Assembly (NCBI RefSeq): GCF_900166595.1
Contig: NZ_LT745763.1
Location: 2,432,627-2,476,984 of the forward strand
Direction: 5' to 3'
Source: Virgibacillus dokdonensis
Lineage (GTDB): Bacteria; Bacillota; Bacilli; Bacillales; Amphibacillaceae
DNA length: 44,358 nt
In this document: positions 1-9,248 of the stretch, in pieces
How positions within the stretch are numbered: the stretch's first letter is position 1
Layout: every line of letters begins with the position of its first letter
Made by a program: the position numbers and the translations under genes
Notes under the pieces: model-generated
Database searches by the model: none
Told to the model about the DNA's origin: nothing
The model's input: only the letters and a program-made list of their open reading frames with translations

Positions 1-92
1 TATTCTACTATAAAATCGGATAAAATAAATCTACAATTGGATCCCCGCTTTGTTAGTAGCCTAAAAGTATGACAAGGGCTTCGCTTCATCAT

Positions 93-186
93 AAAAACTC
101 GGTTATTGCCAAATCTTTATGGCGATGGAAAGTCGTCGTTTTGCTTATCTATAAAGCCTAGAAGTTTATTGCTTTCCTATAATACG
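93..186 (+). repeat. Module C of a dispersed intergenic element, preceded by degenerate module B
   Basis: This stretch has the recurring order seen through the window: a hairpin around 'ctcggttattgccaaatctt', a G/C-rich spot with 'gtcgtcgttttgcttat', then an AT-rich tail ending 'cctataatacg'. Bases about 20-90 look like an inverted degenerate copy of module B (compare 22170-22237). Best-preserved relatives are at 36162-36258, 40090-40183 and 22238-22330. No gene is visible in bases 1-224. Confidence 0.6.
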
Positions 187-224
187 AAAAAGGAGATTTA
201 AATTTTGTATCCTACTTAGACTGT

Positions 225-890
225 TTATTCTTCAATCACTAAATGCTTTTCAAAACGCGATATATCTTTATCTGCACCAATAACGATTAAAATGTCCCCT
301 TCCGAAAAACGATGATCCGCACTAGGCGATACGTTAATATCTTTCCCATGTTTAATGGCTACTACGTTACATCCATAATTAGCACGAATATCTAATTCGA
401 CAAGCGTCTTGCCTAGCATTTTTTCACCAACTTTTACCTCAACAATGCTATGGTCATCGGATAGTTCTAAGTAATCCAATATGTTATTTGATATAATACT
501 ATGTGCAATTCTTTTTCCCATATCTCTTTCTGGATGTACCACCTGATCTGCGCCAATTTTATTAAGAATTTTCGCATGGTAATCATTTTGAGCTTTTACT
601 GTAATTTTCTTAATACCTAAATCCGTTAAAATAACCGTTGTTAAAATACTTGCTTGAATATCATCTCCGATTGCAACAATAACATGGTCAATATTCTTTA
701 TTCCTAGTTCTTTTAAAGAAGCTTCATCTGTTGAGTCAACAATAACAGCATGAGAAGCTATATTTTTAAACTCATTAATTCTATCTTCATTGTTATCAAT
801 AGCAAGCACTTCCATCCCTTCCATGCTTAACTCTTTACAAATACTTCCACCAAATCTTCCTAATCCAATTACTGCGAATTCTCGTTTCAT
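225..890 (-). CDS. ktrC: Ktr potassium uptake system regulatory subunit (KtrC-type)
   Basis: Cytoplasmic RCK (TrkA-like) protein of 221 residues that gates a KtrB/KtrD-type K+ channel by binding nucleotides. The N-terminal Rossmann domain (about 1-125) begins with the glycine motif GLGRFGG at residues 9-15; the C-terminal half (about 140-221) is a TrkA_C domain, the part that binds c-di-AMP in studied Ktr proteins. The sequence closely resembles B. subtilis KtrC (YkqB). The ATG at 890 was chosen because 'ggagg' lies 8 bases upstream; an open frame reaching 1019 lacks such a site. The matching membrane subunit KtrD is encoded at 24739-26103, so the pair is split, as in B. subtilis. Confidence 0.93.
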   Translation of the reverse strand: MKREFAVIGLGRFGGSICKELSMEGMEVLAIDNNEDRINEFKNIASHAVIVDSTDEASLKELGIKNIDHVIVAIGDDIQASILTTVILTDLGIKKITVKAQNDYHAKILNKIGADQVVHPERDMGKRIAHSIISNNILDYLELSDDHSIVEVKVGEKMLGKTLVELDIRANYGCNVVAIKHGKDINVSPSADHRFSEGDILIVIGADKDISRFEKHLVIEE

Positions 891-1032
891 CCTTTGTTCC
901 TCCATGTTTCGTCTTTGTTCATAGCTTATCACAGTTCTATTCGTTCTACCATATTTCAAGATGAAAACTTTATTGAAAAAAGATGTACAAAATACTCTTT
1001 TATTACAATAGAAAACCACGATTTATAGCATT

Positions 1033-1062
1033 TGAAAGACTTGGCTATCGCCAAGTCTTTAC
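1033..1062. terminator. Hairpin from module C; possible terminator of the ABC exporter operon
   Basis: Perfect inverted repeat 'aagacttggc' / 'gccaagtctt' with a 4-base loop, between ktrC (starts 890, minus) and the end of the ABC operon (1192, minus). It is the hairpin core of the dispersed element; the tail is missing here. Bases about 1140-1190 resemble module B ('gaggaatgaaagaacccc' and 'gaagatttactttat'). The T-tract is poor, so termination is a guess. Confidence 0.45.
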
Positions 1063-1191
1063 ATTCAACCATCATGTACCATAAACTTTAAGAACAATGA
1101 ACGCAAAAATGAACGTATACAGCTACATTTACTATACGTCCACCTACAATCACGAGGAATGAAAGAACCCCATACTGACTGAAGATTTACT

Positions 1192-3033
1192 TTATATTGC
1201 ATCTAACATTTGAAATTGTGCTTTTACTAAATGGTAGTACTCTCCACCTTGTTTCATTAAATCGTCATGATTTCCGCTTTCTAATATGTGTCCATTCTCA
1301 AGCACAAATATATTATCAGCCTTACGAATGGTAGATAAGCGATGCGCAATAATAATAGCAGTGCGTCCTTTCAATAATTTAGCTAAAGCATCTTGAATCT
1401 TAACTTCTGTTTCTGTATCAATACTTGCTGTAGCTTCATCAAGTATTAAAATTTTCGGATTAGCTAATAATGCTCTTGCAAACGATAACAATTGTCTTTC
1501 CCCTGCAGATAAAATATTGCCACGCTCTTCAACTTCCGTTTCATAACTATTCGCCATACGCTTTATAAATTCATCAGCGCCAACGACTTCTGCTGCGCGA
1601 ATGACTTCTTCATCAGACGCATCTGGCCGCCCAAAACGAATATTTTCCATAATAGTGCCTGAAAAAATAAATGTATCCTGTAAAACAACGCTTATACTTT
1701 GTCGTAAGCTATCTAATTGGACTTCACGTAAATCATAGTTATCAATTGTAACCTTCCCTTTTGTTGGATCATAAAATCTACTTATTAAATTAGCAATTGT
1801 TGTTTTACCACTTCCAGTATGGCCAACTAATGCAACTGTTTGCCCCGCATGAATAGTCAGAGATATATTGTTCAATGCAATGCGATCTTTATTGTAATAA
1901 AAATTCACTTTATCAAAGACAATTTGTCCTTTCATGTCCTTGAAAACATGAGCATCGCTCTTTTCTTGAACATTTGGCCGTTCATCTAAAAATTCAAAAA
2001 TACGCTCAGATGCTGCCATTGCCATGAGCATTTGATTATACATCTGACCTAAACGAGATATTGGTTCCCAAAACATACCAATAAAAAAGGCGAACGAAAC
2101 AAACGTTCCAATAGCAATGCCACCACTATTTTCACCAAGTAAAATTAAGTATGCCCCATAAGATATTAAAATAACTGTACCGATAGCATTGCTCAATTCA
2201 ACAAACGGACGAAACATAGCACTCTTCTTCGTAGCTTCCTTCCAGCTACTAAAATTATCTTTATTTACTCCATGAAAATACTCACTATTTTCTTGTTCTT
2301 GAGAAAATGATTGCGTAATTCGTATCCCTTGTAAACCTTCATTCAAATGAGAATTCATGCGTGATTGTTGAATTCTTACTTGTTGCCAAGAACGACGAAT
2401 CGTCCGTCGTAACTTGGTTGTTAGGTAGAACATTAGCGGAAGTATAACCATAATCGCTAACGCAAGCTTAGGGCTAAGCACAAACAAAATAACAATGATC
2501 CCTACTAATGTTACAATGTCCATAAGCAAGTTAATAATTCCATTTGTAAATAATTCCTGAAGTGAATTAATATCATTCATAATGCGAACTAAAATAGAAC
2601 CGGCTGAACGGGAATCAAAAAAACGATGCGATAACCGTTGGACGTGCGAAAACAAATGTTGTCTAATATCGTAAATAACATTTTGACCTAAAATATTTAC
2701 CCACTTTATCCGAAATACATTTCCCGCATAGCTTAATAAGTATAAAATGCCAATAACCACCACTAAATAAGTCAACAGCGTTACATTTTGTTCACTTATA
2801 GCTACATCAATAGCGACTTTTCCGATTAAAATTGGTACAATTAATCGTACAGCTGTCGATATAAACATAGCTATAATTGCAGCCGGTAAATAAGTTTTTG
2901 CATAAGGTTTCAAATAGACCAGTAGACGCCACATTTGCTTCCAATTAAACGGCTTTTCAATTGCTTGGTCTTGCGTATAATGAAAGCGTTGTAAGTGCCT
3001 GCTTTTGGACTCTTTGGACTTATCCTTTGTCAT
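1192..3033 (-). CDS. Heterodimeric ABC exporter, canonical-Walker subunit (YknV/YfiC-like)
   Basis: ABC transmembrane exporter half-unit of 613 residues. A six-helix type-1 exporter domain (about 45-345) is fused to a nucleotide-binding domain: Walker A GHTGSGKTT (404-412), signature LSAGE (508-512, altered from LSGGQ) and Walker B/catalytic LDEATASID (531-539) with the usual glutamate. It starts at an ATG with 'ggaggaaaatgtga' just upstream, 16 bases after the end of the 583-residue partner, so the two are surely one operon. The signature defect here lies in the same composite ATP site as the partner's Walker B change, as expected of heterodimeric exporters. The substrate is unknown; drugs, lipids or peptides are typical for the family. 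Confidence 0.88.
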   Translation of the reverse strand: MTKDKSKESKSRHLQRFHYTQDQAIEKPFNWKQMWRLLVYLKPYAKTYLPAAIIAMFISTAVRLIVPILIGKVAIDVAISEQNVTLLTYLVVVIGILYLLSYAGNVFRIKWVNILGQNVIYDIRQHLFSHVQRLSHRFFDSRSAGSILVRIMNDINSLQELFTNGIINLLMDIVTLVGIIVILFVLSPKLALAIMVILPLMFYLTTKLRRTIRRSWQQVRIQQSRMNSHLNEGLQGIRITQSFSQEQENSEYFHGVNKDNFSSWKEATKKSAMFRPFVELSNAIGTVILISYGAYLILLGENSGGIAIGTFVSFAFFIGMFWEPISRLGQMYNQMLMAMAASERIFEFLDERPNVQEKSDAHVFKDMKGQIVFDKVNFYYNKDRIALNNISLTIHAGQTVALVGHTGSGKTTIANLISRFYDPTKGKVTIDNYDLREVQLDSLRQSISVVLQDTFIFSGTIMENIRFGRPDASDEEVIRAAEVVGADEFIKRMANSYETEVEERGNILSAGERQLLSFARALLANPKILILDEATASIDTETEVKIQDALAKLLKGRTAIIIAHRLSTIRKADNIFVLENGHILESGNHDDLMKQGGEYYHLVKAQFQMLDAI

Positions 3034-3049
3034 TCACATTTTCCTCCTT

Positions 3050-4801
3050 CTAAGCGTGCTGACGCTTCATCACTTCTTCTCTATCCTGGTATTGAATATC
3101 ATAAATTCGTTGATACGGTCCCTGATTCTTAATTAAGAAGTCATGATTACCACGCTCTACGACTTCTCCCCCTTCTAAAACTAATATTTCATCTGCATGT
3201 TTTAATGAAGCAATTCGATGAGCTATAATAAATGAAGTTCTCCCCTTCATTACTTCTTGTAAAGCCTTTTGAATTCTAAATTCTGTTTCCATATCTACTG
3301 CAGATGTAGCATCATCCAAAATAAGAATTTTAGGATTAATACAGATCGCTCTTGCAATGGCAATACGTTGTTTTTGTCCTCCTGATAGTCCCATCCCACG
3401 TTCACCTAACATCGTGTCATACCCTTCTGGCATTTTCATAATAAAATCGTGCGCTTGCGCTCGTTTAGCAGCATCTATAATCTGCTCATCCTCTACACCT
3501 GGGCTACCGTAGGAAATATTTTCACGAATTGTCGTAGAAAATAAGAATGCTTCTTGCAAGACAAAGCCAATTTCCTTGCGCAAAGCTTTAAGATAATAAT
3601 CAGAAACAGGCTTTTGATCAATAAGTACATCTCCAGAAACAGGCTCGTAAAAACGCGTAATGAGCTGTGTAATACTCGTTTTACCAGATCCTGTAGAACC
3701 AATTAATCCAATAACTTTCCCAGGGGGAGCATCAAAACTAATATTCTTCAAAGCAGCGTCGTTTTCATCCGCATATGTTAACGTAACATTTCGAAATGTT
3801 ACATGCCCGTGTATAGGTTCTCTAATAGGGTGTTCGGATTCTGTAATATCCTCTTCTGCTTCTAAGATTTCTAATAATCTTTCTGCAGAAGCTTTTGCTT
3901 GTGAAAACTGATTGACAACAAAACCAAGGTTCATAAGCGGTCCCATAATATACCAAACTAAGCTAAAAAAAGCGATTAATGCACCAAGAGACAATTGCCC
4001 ATCAATAACAAGAAAACCACCATATGCCAACAATGCTGCCGCACAGAAATTTCCGATAAATTCCATTAAAGGAAAGTACTTTGCCCAAATAAACGAAGTG
4101 TGTAAATAATTTTGCCTGTACGAATCATTACGATCCGCAAAACGTCCAATTTCAAATCCCTCACGCGAGAGTGACTTCACCGTATGCATACCGCTAATGT
4201 TTTCTTGAACACGCGTATTTAAATTACCATAAGATTTTCGAATCAGGCGAAAAGCCGGATGTACACGTTTATCAAATTGAAATACAACAATAGCCAGAAA
4301 AGGCATCGCGGCCATTGTAACTAAAGCAAGCGGAACTGAGTAATAGAACATAACTCCCAAACTAACCGTTATAAGTAATATTACTCTTAACAGTTCCGAA
4401 AATCCAAAAGATAGAAAAAAACGAAACCCTTCTACATCAGCTGTTAAGCGAGACATAATATCTCCTGTTTTAGCGTTATCATAATACGTAAATGATAATC
4501 GCTGTAGCTTTTGATATAATCCATCACGTAATTTATATACAGCTGTAATACCAAATAAATCCCCTAAATATTGATGATAAAAAGTAGCAAATCCTTTAAC
4601 AGTCATTAACAACAAGAAAATAACGGAAATGTACGGAATTAATTCATAGCGATCCATTAAAACAACGCGATCAATTGTTTGCTGTAAAATAACGGGATAA
4701 ACAACTGTGATTACCGTTACAAAAAACAAGAAGAATACAGATAGTAAAAAATGTTTCTTGTAAGGCAAATAATATTGCTTTAACTTTTTAAACGTGTCCA
4801 C
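3050..4801 (-). CDS. Heterodimeric ABC exporter, degenerate-Walker B subunit (YknU/YfiB-like)
   Basis: First gene of the two-gene exporter operon, 583 residues, with an exporter membrane domain (about 15-310) and an ATPase domain: Walker A GSTGSGKTS (368-376), canonical signature LSGGQ (472-476), Walker B LDDATSAVD (495-503). Aspartate 497 replaces the catalytic glutamate, the usual mark of the non-hydrolysing site in heterodimers. The start is a GTG with 'gggagg' five to six bases upstream; an overlapping ATG is out of frame. Overall similarity is to B. subtilis YknU/YfiB-type proteins, from memory of those sequences. Confidence 0.88.
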   Translation of the reverse strand: MDTFKKLKQYYLPYKKHFLLSVFFLFFVTVITVVYPVILQQTIDRVVLMDRYELIPYISVIFLLLMTVKGFATFYHQYLGDLFGITAVYKLRDGLYQKLQRLSFTYYDNAKTGDIMSRLTADVEGFRFFLSFGFSELLRVILLITVSLGVMFYYSVPLALVTMAAMPFLAIVVFQFDKRVHPAFRLIRKSYGNLNTRVQENISGMHTVKSLSREGFEIGRFADRNDSYRQNYLHTSFIWAKYFPLMEFIGNFCAAALLAYGGFLVIDGQLSLGALIAFFSLVWYIMGPLMNLGFVVNQFSQAKASAERLLEILEAEEDITESEHPIREPIHGHVTFRNVTLTYADENDAALKNISFDAPPGKVIGLIGSTGSGKTSITQLITRFYEPVSGDVLIDQKPVSDYYLKALRKEIGFVLQEAFLFSTTIRENISYGSPGVEDEQIIDAAKRAQAHDFIMKMPEGYDTMLGERGMGLSGGQKQRIAIARAICINPKILILDDATSAVDMETEFRIQKALQEVMKGRTSFIIAHRIASLKHADEILVLEGGEVVERGNHDFLIKNQGPYQRIYDIQYQDREEVMKRQHA

Positions 4802-4991
4802 ACATGTGCCTCCCTCAAGTTTTTAATTACGTAACATATAATATAACGGGTTTCGAAATAAATTTCTACTGTTTTGCCGAATTTTTTTAAAATTTTTTAC
4901 TTTATAATTTTAAAGGTGTAACATGTTAGAAAAACTTAACTTAACTTAACAATCCAGTTTTCTAAAGTATACTTTCTTATTAGCTATAATA

Positions 4992-5034
4992 TAAAAAGCG
5001 CCTCCTTTTATATGCATAAAAAAGGAGACGCTTA
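4992..5034 (-). terminator. Intrinsic terminator downstream of ykuV
   Basis: Stem 'agcgcctcctttt' / 'aaaaggagacgct' with one mismatch and an 8-10 base loop. Read on the minus strand it ends in 'ctttttatatt', fitting a Rho-independent stop for the ykuV transcript. It lies 10 bases past the ykuV stop codon. Confidence 0.75.
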
Positions 5035-5044
5035 TCGTATTAAA

Positions 5045-5470
5045 CTAAATCATACGCAAAATATTTTTCTCAAGCATGTTTAGATTTGTTTTACCACGCT
5101 GGATATGACGTAACTTTCCAAATTCATCAAATACATAATAGGCTGGAACATATGTTACTTGAAATGCATCTGAAATGCTTTCATTATGATCGACAGCTAT
5201 AGGTACTTTCAGTTCTTGTTCCTCCACCACTTTATTAATTTCAAGTAAGTTGTTATCTGTATCAGATAATGGCGTATGAACTGAAATAAATTGTACTTTA
5301 CTTTTATATTCAATACAAAGATTTATAAAATGCGGCATCGCTTGTTTACATAAAACACAGCTAATAGACCAAAAATGAAAGCAAGTAGGTTTATCACCTA
5401 TTAATAAAGGTTCACTATTCAACCATTCACAAGTGGTATCAAAATCGGGAATTTGCTGACCTAAACGCAT
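5045..5470 (-). CDS. ykuV: Thiol-disulfide oxidoreductase YkuV
   Basis: Thioredoxin-fold protein of 141 residues, closely resembling B. subtilis YkuV. The redox motif CVLC follows 'WSIS' near residue 38, and the cis-proline loop 'TYVPAYYVF' lies near residue 106. No signal peptide or membrane anchor is visible, so it should act in the cytoplasm, unlike the ResA group. It starts at an ATG behind 'aggaggaagctttt'. It is the last gene of the minus-strand dapH-dapL-ykuS-ykuV series, the same order as ykuQ-ykuR-ykuS followed later by ykuV in B. subtilis. Confidence 0.88.
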   Translation of the reverse strand: MRLGQQIPDFDTTCEWLNSEPLLIGDKPTCFHFWSISCVLCKQAMPHFINLCIEYKSKVQFISVHTPLSDTDNNLLEINKVVEEQELKVPIAVDHNESISDAFQVTYVPAYYVFDEFGKLRHIQRGKTNLNMLEKNILRMI

Positions 5471-5559
5471 AAAAGCTTCCTCCTATACCCTGAAAACAAT
5501 TCTTCTATATTTTTATATGTGGTATAACATAAAAACGTTCTCAGGATATAGAAGGTGGA

Positions 5560-5802
5560 TTAAACAACTTTTTGATTCACTACATTACACACATCTTCTG
5601 TATTCATACCTTGTGCGTTAATAACAGCACCTGCTATTTCCGCCTCCATGACTCCCATTACATCTTTGTCTTGGCCAGAAATTACACAACAATCACAGTA
5701 AGCTGCATCCTCTGCTCCACGCAAATCCACTACATGATGCCCCATTTCTGTGAGTGCTTCTTTTACATCGCTAAGCGTAGTTTCAACACCAATTCTCGCC
5801 AT
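5560..5802 (-). CDS. ykuS: UPF0180 family protein YkuS
   Basis: Small 80-residue cytoplasmic protein of unknown function that matches the UPF0180 family. Features are a start of the form MARIGVE, an alternating hydrophobic pattern, and a CDCC cysteine cluster near residues 36-39. An ATG start is preceded by 'gaggtaatgga'. It sits between dapL and ykuV, as in relatives of B. subtilis. No catalytic motif is recognisable. Confidence 0.85.
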   Translation of the reverse strand: MARIGVETTLSDVKEALTEMGHHVVDLRGAEDAAYCDCCVISGQDKDVMGVMEAEIAGAVINAQGMNTEDVCNVVNQKVV

Positions 5803-5972
5803 TCCATTACCTCCTCAAAGTAGCTTAAAAAGTTTTAGAATAAGGATATTCCAGATTGAATGTATAGCTGAAAAGTTACATTTCACTGTAAAGATCTAGC
5901 TCTAACACTCTCTAGTCCTTTTCAACTAAACATACCTTATATTTTGCTACTTATAGGAAACATATACATATT

Positions 5973-7088
5973 TTATTGAGAAAGTTTGGAAAAAGTTAAA
6001 TGAACAGCCTCCACGCCAACGTTTAAAGCAGCTTCATCTGGATTTAACTGTGCATGATGCAAACCATAAGCAGAGTCTACCCCAAGCCAAAACATAAAAC
6101 CTGGTATTTCTTTGAGCATATATCCAAAATCTTCACCAGTCATAGCAGGTTCTGCTTCTTGATAATGCACATTACTACCAGCTAATGCCTGACGGAATTC
6201 CTTTACTTGTTCAGCTTGATTATAAACTTGATAATAGTTCGCTCCATAATCCACTTCAATCTTACAATCGTAAGCAATCTCAAACCCTTTAATCAGTTTC
6301 TCTAGTTGGTTTTTAACTGTATTTATACTATCAGGATGTTGTGTGCGGATAGTCCCTTCTAAACGGGCAGTCCCAGCAATCGCATTTTGGACAAATCCGC
6401 TTTGCATTTTACCAATTGTAACAACAGATGCTTCAAGTGGATTCACATTTCTAGAAACAATTTGTTGCATCTGAACCACAAAACTACTGGCAGCCACTGT
6501 CATATCTTTCGTTAAATGAGGATAAGCAGCATGCCCGCCTTTTCCAGCAAAATCAATAAACAATTCACTCGTATTTGCAAACAGTAAACCAGGTTTACTA
6601 GCAACTGTTCCTACTGGCAACTCAGGGGCAATATGTAGAGCAAATACGATGTCCGGACGCCATGACTGAAATGCTTCAGATTGAAGTAATGGTAATGCTC
6701 CGCCAGGCCCCTCCTCTGCTGGCTGAAAGATGAATAAGCAATGATCGTTCATTGGTTCTAAGATAATCTTCTCTAATACCCCCAAAGCAATGGCCATGTG
6801 AAAATCGTGACCACACGCATGCATTTTCCCGTCATGCTTCGATGAAAAAGAGAGCCCTGTCTGTTCATTTATTGGTAAACCATCTATATCTGCTCGGTAA
6901 CCAATTGTTTTTGTTGGGGCCTTACCTTCCACAAAGACGAGAATACCTGTCTCCCATAACTTGATAGATACTTTATCTGTTTCTAGTGATTTTATATTTT
7001 CCAACAAGTATTGCTGGGTCTTCTTTTCTTGAAAACCCAGCTCAGGTATTTGATGTAATTTACGACGAATTTGTTGTAAATCTAACAT
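5973..7088 (-). CDS. dapL: N-acetyldiaminopimelate deacetylase (YkuR/DapL)
   Basis: M20-family metallo-amidohydrolase of 371 residues that removes acetate from N-acetyl-LL-2,6-diaminopimelate in the acetylase branch of lysine and cell-wall diaminopimelate synthesis. Metal-site motifs are visible: MHACGHDFH (C92, H94), PAEEGPGG (E125/E126), AYPH and MTGEDFGYM near the C-terminus. An inserted dimerisation domain occupies about 175-290. The start ATG lies 16 bases after dapH, so they are co-transcribed. The third enzyme of the branch, PatA, is at 16553. General M20 amidohydrolases (hippurate, indole-acetyl-amino acid) look similar, but the context with dapH settles the role. Confidence 0.9.
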   Translation of the reverse strand: MLDLQQIRRKLHQIPELGFQEKKTQQYLLENIKSLETDKVSIKLWETGILVFVEGKAPTKTIGYRADIDGLPINEQTGLSFSSKHDGKMHACGHDFHMAIALGVLEKIILEPMNDHCLFIFQPAEEGPGGALPLLQSEAFQSWRPDIVFALHIAPELPVGTVASKPGLLFANTSELFIDFAGKGGHAAYPHLTKDMTVAASSFVVQMQQIVSRNVNPLEASVVTIGKMQSGFVQNAIAGTARLEGTIRTQHPDSINTVKNQLEKLIKGFEIAYDCKIEVDYGANYYQVYNQAEQVKEFRQALAGSNVHYQEAEPAMTGEDFGYMLKEIPGFMFWLGVDSAYGLHHAQLNPDEAALNVGVEAVHLTFSKLSQ

Positions 7089-7104
7089 GCCGTCATTCCC
7101 TTAC

Positions 7105-7824
7105 TTAGTCATTTAGTTTACGAAGCTCTTGTTTAATTTCCGTTTTTGACTTCGTATTCTCATCGATTTCTTTTAGTACCCGCGCAGGCGTTCCAGCTAC
7201 AAGCGTATTTGGCGCTGCATCCTTTGTTACGATTGAACCTGCAGCAACGATCGCACCTTTTCCAATAGTAACACCTTCTAAAACAACGACGTTTGCACCA
7301 ATAACTACATTATCTTCAACAATCACTGGTTTTGCTGATGGGGGCTCAATCACTCCCGCTAGCACTGTTCCAGCACCAATATGACAATGTTTACCTACTG
7401 TAGCTCGTCCACCAAGCACAACATTCATATCAATCATCGTACCTTCACCAATCACGGAGCCAATATTAATCATTGCTCCCATCATAATCACGCAGCCGTC
7501 ACCAATATCAACTTGGTCTCGAATGACTGCACCTGGTTCAATACGAGCATTAATTCCTTTTAAATCTAGTAATGGAATAGCTGAATTACGACGATCGTTT
7601 TCAATGACATAATCGTGAATCATATCTTTAGATTCTTCAAGTAACTTTTGAATATCATCCCATTCACCAAACAAGACTCCACTCTTTGATTCTATAAAAG
7701 CTTGGATTGAGTTATCCGCAGATAAACGATCTAAACCTTCTCCTTTTATATATACCTTTACAGGTGTACTTTTCTTACTATTCGAAATAAAATTAATAAT
7801 CTCGTTTCCATCCATCATTTTCAT
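7105..7824 (-). CDS. dapH: 2,3,4,5-tetrahydropyridine-2,6-dicarboxylate N-acetyltransferase
   Basis: DapH (239 residues) acetylates tetrahydrodipicolinate using acetyl-CoA, the first step of the acetylase DAP branch. An N-terminal domain of about 85 residues precedes a left-handed beta helix made of hexapeptide repeats (about 90-200; segments such as [20 protein letters not shown]). It starts at an ATG behind 'aggagggaaac'. It is the first gene of the minus-strand dapH-dapL series. Confidence 0.92.
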   Translation of the reverse strand: MKMMDGNEIINFISNSKKSTPVKVYIKGEGLDRLSADNSIQAFIESKSGVLFGEWDDIQKLLEESKDMIHDYVIENDRRNSAIPLLDLKGINARIEPGAVIRDQVDIGDGCVIMMGAMINIGSVIGEGTMIDMNVVLGGRATVGKHCHIGAGTVLAGVIEPPSAKPVIVEDNVVIGANVVVLEGVTIGKGAIVAAGSIVTKDAAPNTLVAGTPARVLKEIDENTKSKTEIKQELRKLND

Positions 7825-8211
7825 TTCATGTTTCCCTCCTAGTTATGTACTACTTTATAATTTAGCAGATCGCTTTTTTTGTCGCAATCAATACCTACTT
7901 CCTTTTACTATTCGACTAAACTGGGAGAACTCAAAAATTGGTTAGCTCTTTCTTTACCACTTCGTTTAAAAGGAGAGGGATGAGAACATACTTATAGCAA
8001 AAGCCGAACAATCAAATGATAATGGTTCGGCTAATTTACGCTACAAAAAAATATAAAATTTTAATGTCTTCTGTCATAAAGACTCGGAACAAGCAACTAA
8101 CTTTTTCTAAAGCTACTAACAACAGCGGTCGTAAAATACCTCTCACTGCTTGTAGGATTAACTTTATTGTTCATTTTTACACGGTTGTCTTTTTTATACC
8201 TCAACCCTTTT
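7825..8211. other. Intergenic region between ykuL and dapH
   Basis: No gene is supported over these 387 bases. It holds the likely dapH promoter on the minus strand (AT-rich, no clear consensus picked out), a hairpin at 8002-8032 and, at about 8040-8095, a weak inverted trace of module C ('ataaagactcgg'). An open frame on the plus strand at 8016-8240 has no ribosome site and runs into ykuL, so it is not called. Confidence 0.4.
7995..8032 (-). terminator. Possible terminator downstream of ykuL
   Basis: Inverted repeat 'agccgaac' / 'gttcggct' with a 15-base loop. Read on the minus strand it is followed by 'tttgctataag', a short T-run. It lies about 180 bases after the ykuL stop, so it would end a long 3' untranslated tail. 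Confidence 0.4.
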
Positions 8212-8652
8212 TTATTTTGCAGCATACATATCTTTTTTAAGTTGTTTTAATATTGCTCTTCGTGTTAAAATTCCATCAAAATATCCATCCTTATCAGCAA
8301 CACAAACAAATGGATGATTAATGACAGCGTTTAAACCTTTCATCAAAGAATCTTCTTTTGTTAAACAAGGGACATCATCATTTAATACATCTTTTACCAC
8401 TATCGTTGACAGACGTTCGAATTCAAATCGTTCCAAACCTAGTATTTGATCTAAAATCGTCGTTTTACCAATAATGCCAACTAACTTATATGATGGATCC
8501 AAAACAGGAACAGCTGAATATCCAGACTTTACTAATACGAGCAAAGCATGTTCTAGCGGATTGTTTACTTGAACATGTGCGACTTTTTCGGAAGGAATCA
8601 TTATTTCGCCTAACGTAATGTCTGTTAAATATTGATTTTGCAACATGCTCAT
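8212..8652 (-). CDS. ykuL: CBS-domain protein YkuL
   Basis: 146 residues made of two CBS repeats (about 10-65 and 80-140), the usual Bateman pair that binds adenine nucleotides. It closely resembles B. subtilis YkuL (147 residues), later called DarB in work showing c-di-AMP binding; that link is from the literature, not from this sequence. The ATG at 8652 was chosen because 'aaggggtga' stands four bases upstream; an open frame reaching 8739 has no such site and would add an unusual 29-residue tail. It is a single gene here, on the same strand as dapH. Confidence 0.85.
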   Translation of the reverse strand: MSMLQNQYLTDITLGEIMIPSEKVAHVQVNNPLEHALLVLVKSGYSAVPVLDPSYKLVGIIGKTTILDQILGLERFEFERLSTIVVKDVLNDDVPCLTKEDSLMKGLNAVINHPFVCVADKDGYFDGILTRRAILKQLKKDMYAAK

Positions 8653-8865
8653 CACATCACCCCTTTTTTCATTCTTCATATAGAAGGTTTGCTGTTTAGA
8701 AAAACTCGGTTTATTACTAAGTATGAATCGCCAAAGCAATAGCTTTTTTATACGATATTTTTAAACTTTTAAAACCTTCTATAGCGTGAAATAAATATAA
8801 GACGGAGAACAGACTACATTTATTTTACCATAGTAAAGCAAGAAGCAAAATAAATTGCATTATAA

Positions 8866-8894
8866 TTGCATATAAAATATGTATGAATTATAAT
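8866..8894 (+). promoter_or_regulatory. Sigma-A promoter of czrA-czcD
   Basis: 'TTGCAT' (8866-8871), 17-base spacer, then a perfect 'TATAAT' (8889-8894). A second 'TTGCAT' lies at 8855-8860. The -10 box is overlapped by the palindromic operator that starts at 8887. Confidence 0.75.
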
Positions 8895-8918
8895 ATGTGC
8901 ATATGTACATATTATAAT
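8887..8918 (+). promoter_or_regulatory. Operator palindrome for the ArsR/CzrA-type repressor
   Basis: A 16+16 base inverted repeat with a single mismatched pair: 'attataatatgtgcat' followed by 'atgtacatattataat'. It covers the -10 box and the likely transcription start and ends 16 bases before the czrA ATG. ArsR-family zinc sensors bind this kind of AT-rich palindrome; self-regulation with zinc-induced release is inferred. Confidence 0.75.
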
Positions 8919-8934
8919 GGGAAGGAGTTTTTTC

Positions 8935-9237
8935 ATGGACTATCAGCCTATTGATGAGCAACTACTTGACGTTGTATCGCAGACATTTAAAGCTTTATCT
9001 GACCCAACGAGAATAAAAATTCTACACTTGCTGTTTCATAAAGAATGTTCCGTTAATGAAATTGCAGAACGATTAGAAATGCACCAGTCAACAATTTCCC
9101 ATCAACTAAAGTATTTAAAACAGTTACGTTTGGTAAAAAACAGACGAGAAAAGACAACCTATTATTACTCTCCAGACGATTATCATGTGATGAATGTTTT
9201 GGAACAAACAATTGAACATACGAAACATACTAAATAG
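8935..9237 (+). CDS. czrA: ArsR-family zinc-sensing repressor (CzrA-type)
   Basis: 100-residue winged-helix repressor. The DNA-reading helix is around '[14 protein letters not shown]' (48-61). The alpha-5 metal site of CzrA/NmtR-type sensors is complete: D82, H84, H95 and H98 have exactly the D-x-H-x10-H-x2-H spacing, whereas the cysteines of ArsR/CadC/SmtB alpha-3 sites are absent. Zn(II) or Co(II) sensing is therefore likely. The ATG at 8935 follows 'gggaaggag'. It is followed 11 bases later by a CzcD efflux gene, so metal binding should release the operator and switch on efflux. Confidence 0.9.
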   Translation: MDYQPIDEQLLDVVSQTFKALSDPTRIKILHLLFHKECSVNEIAERLEMHQSTISHQLKYLKQLRLVKNRREKTTYYYSPDDYHVMNVLEQTIEHTKHTK

Positions 9238-9248
9238 GAGGTTATTAT

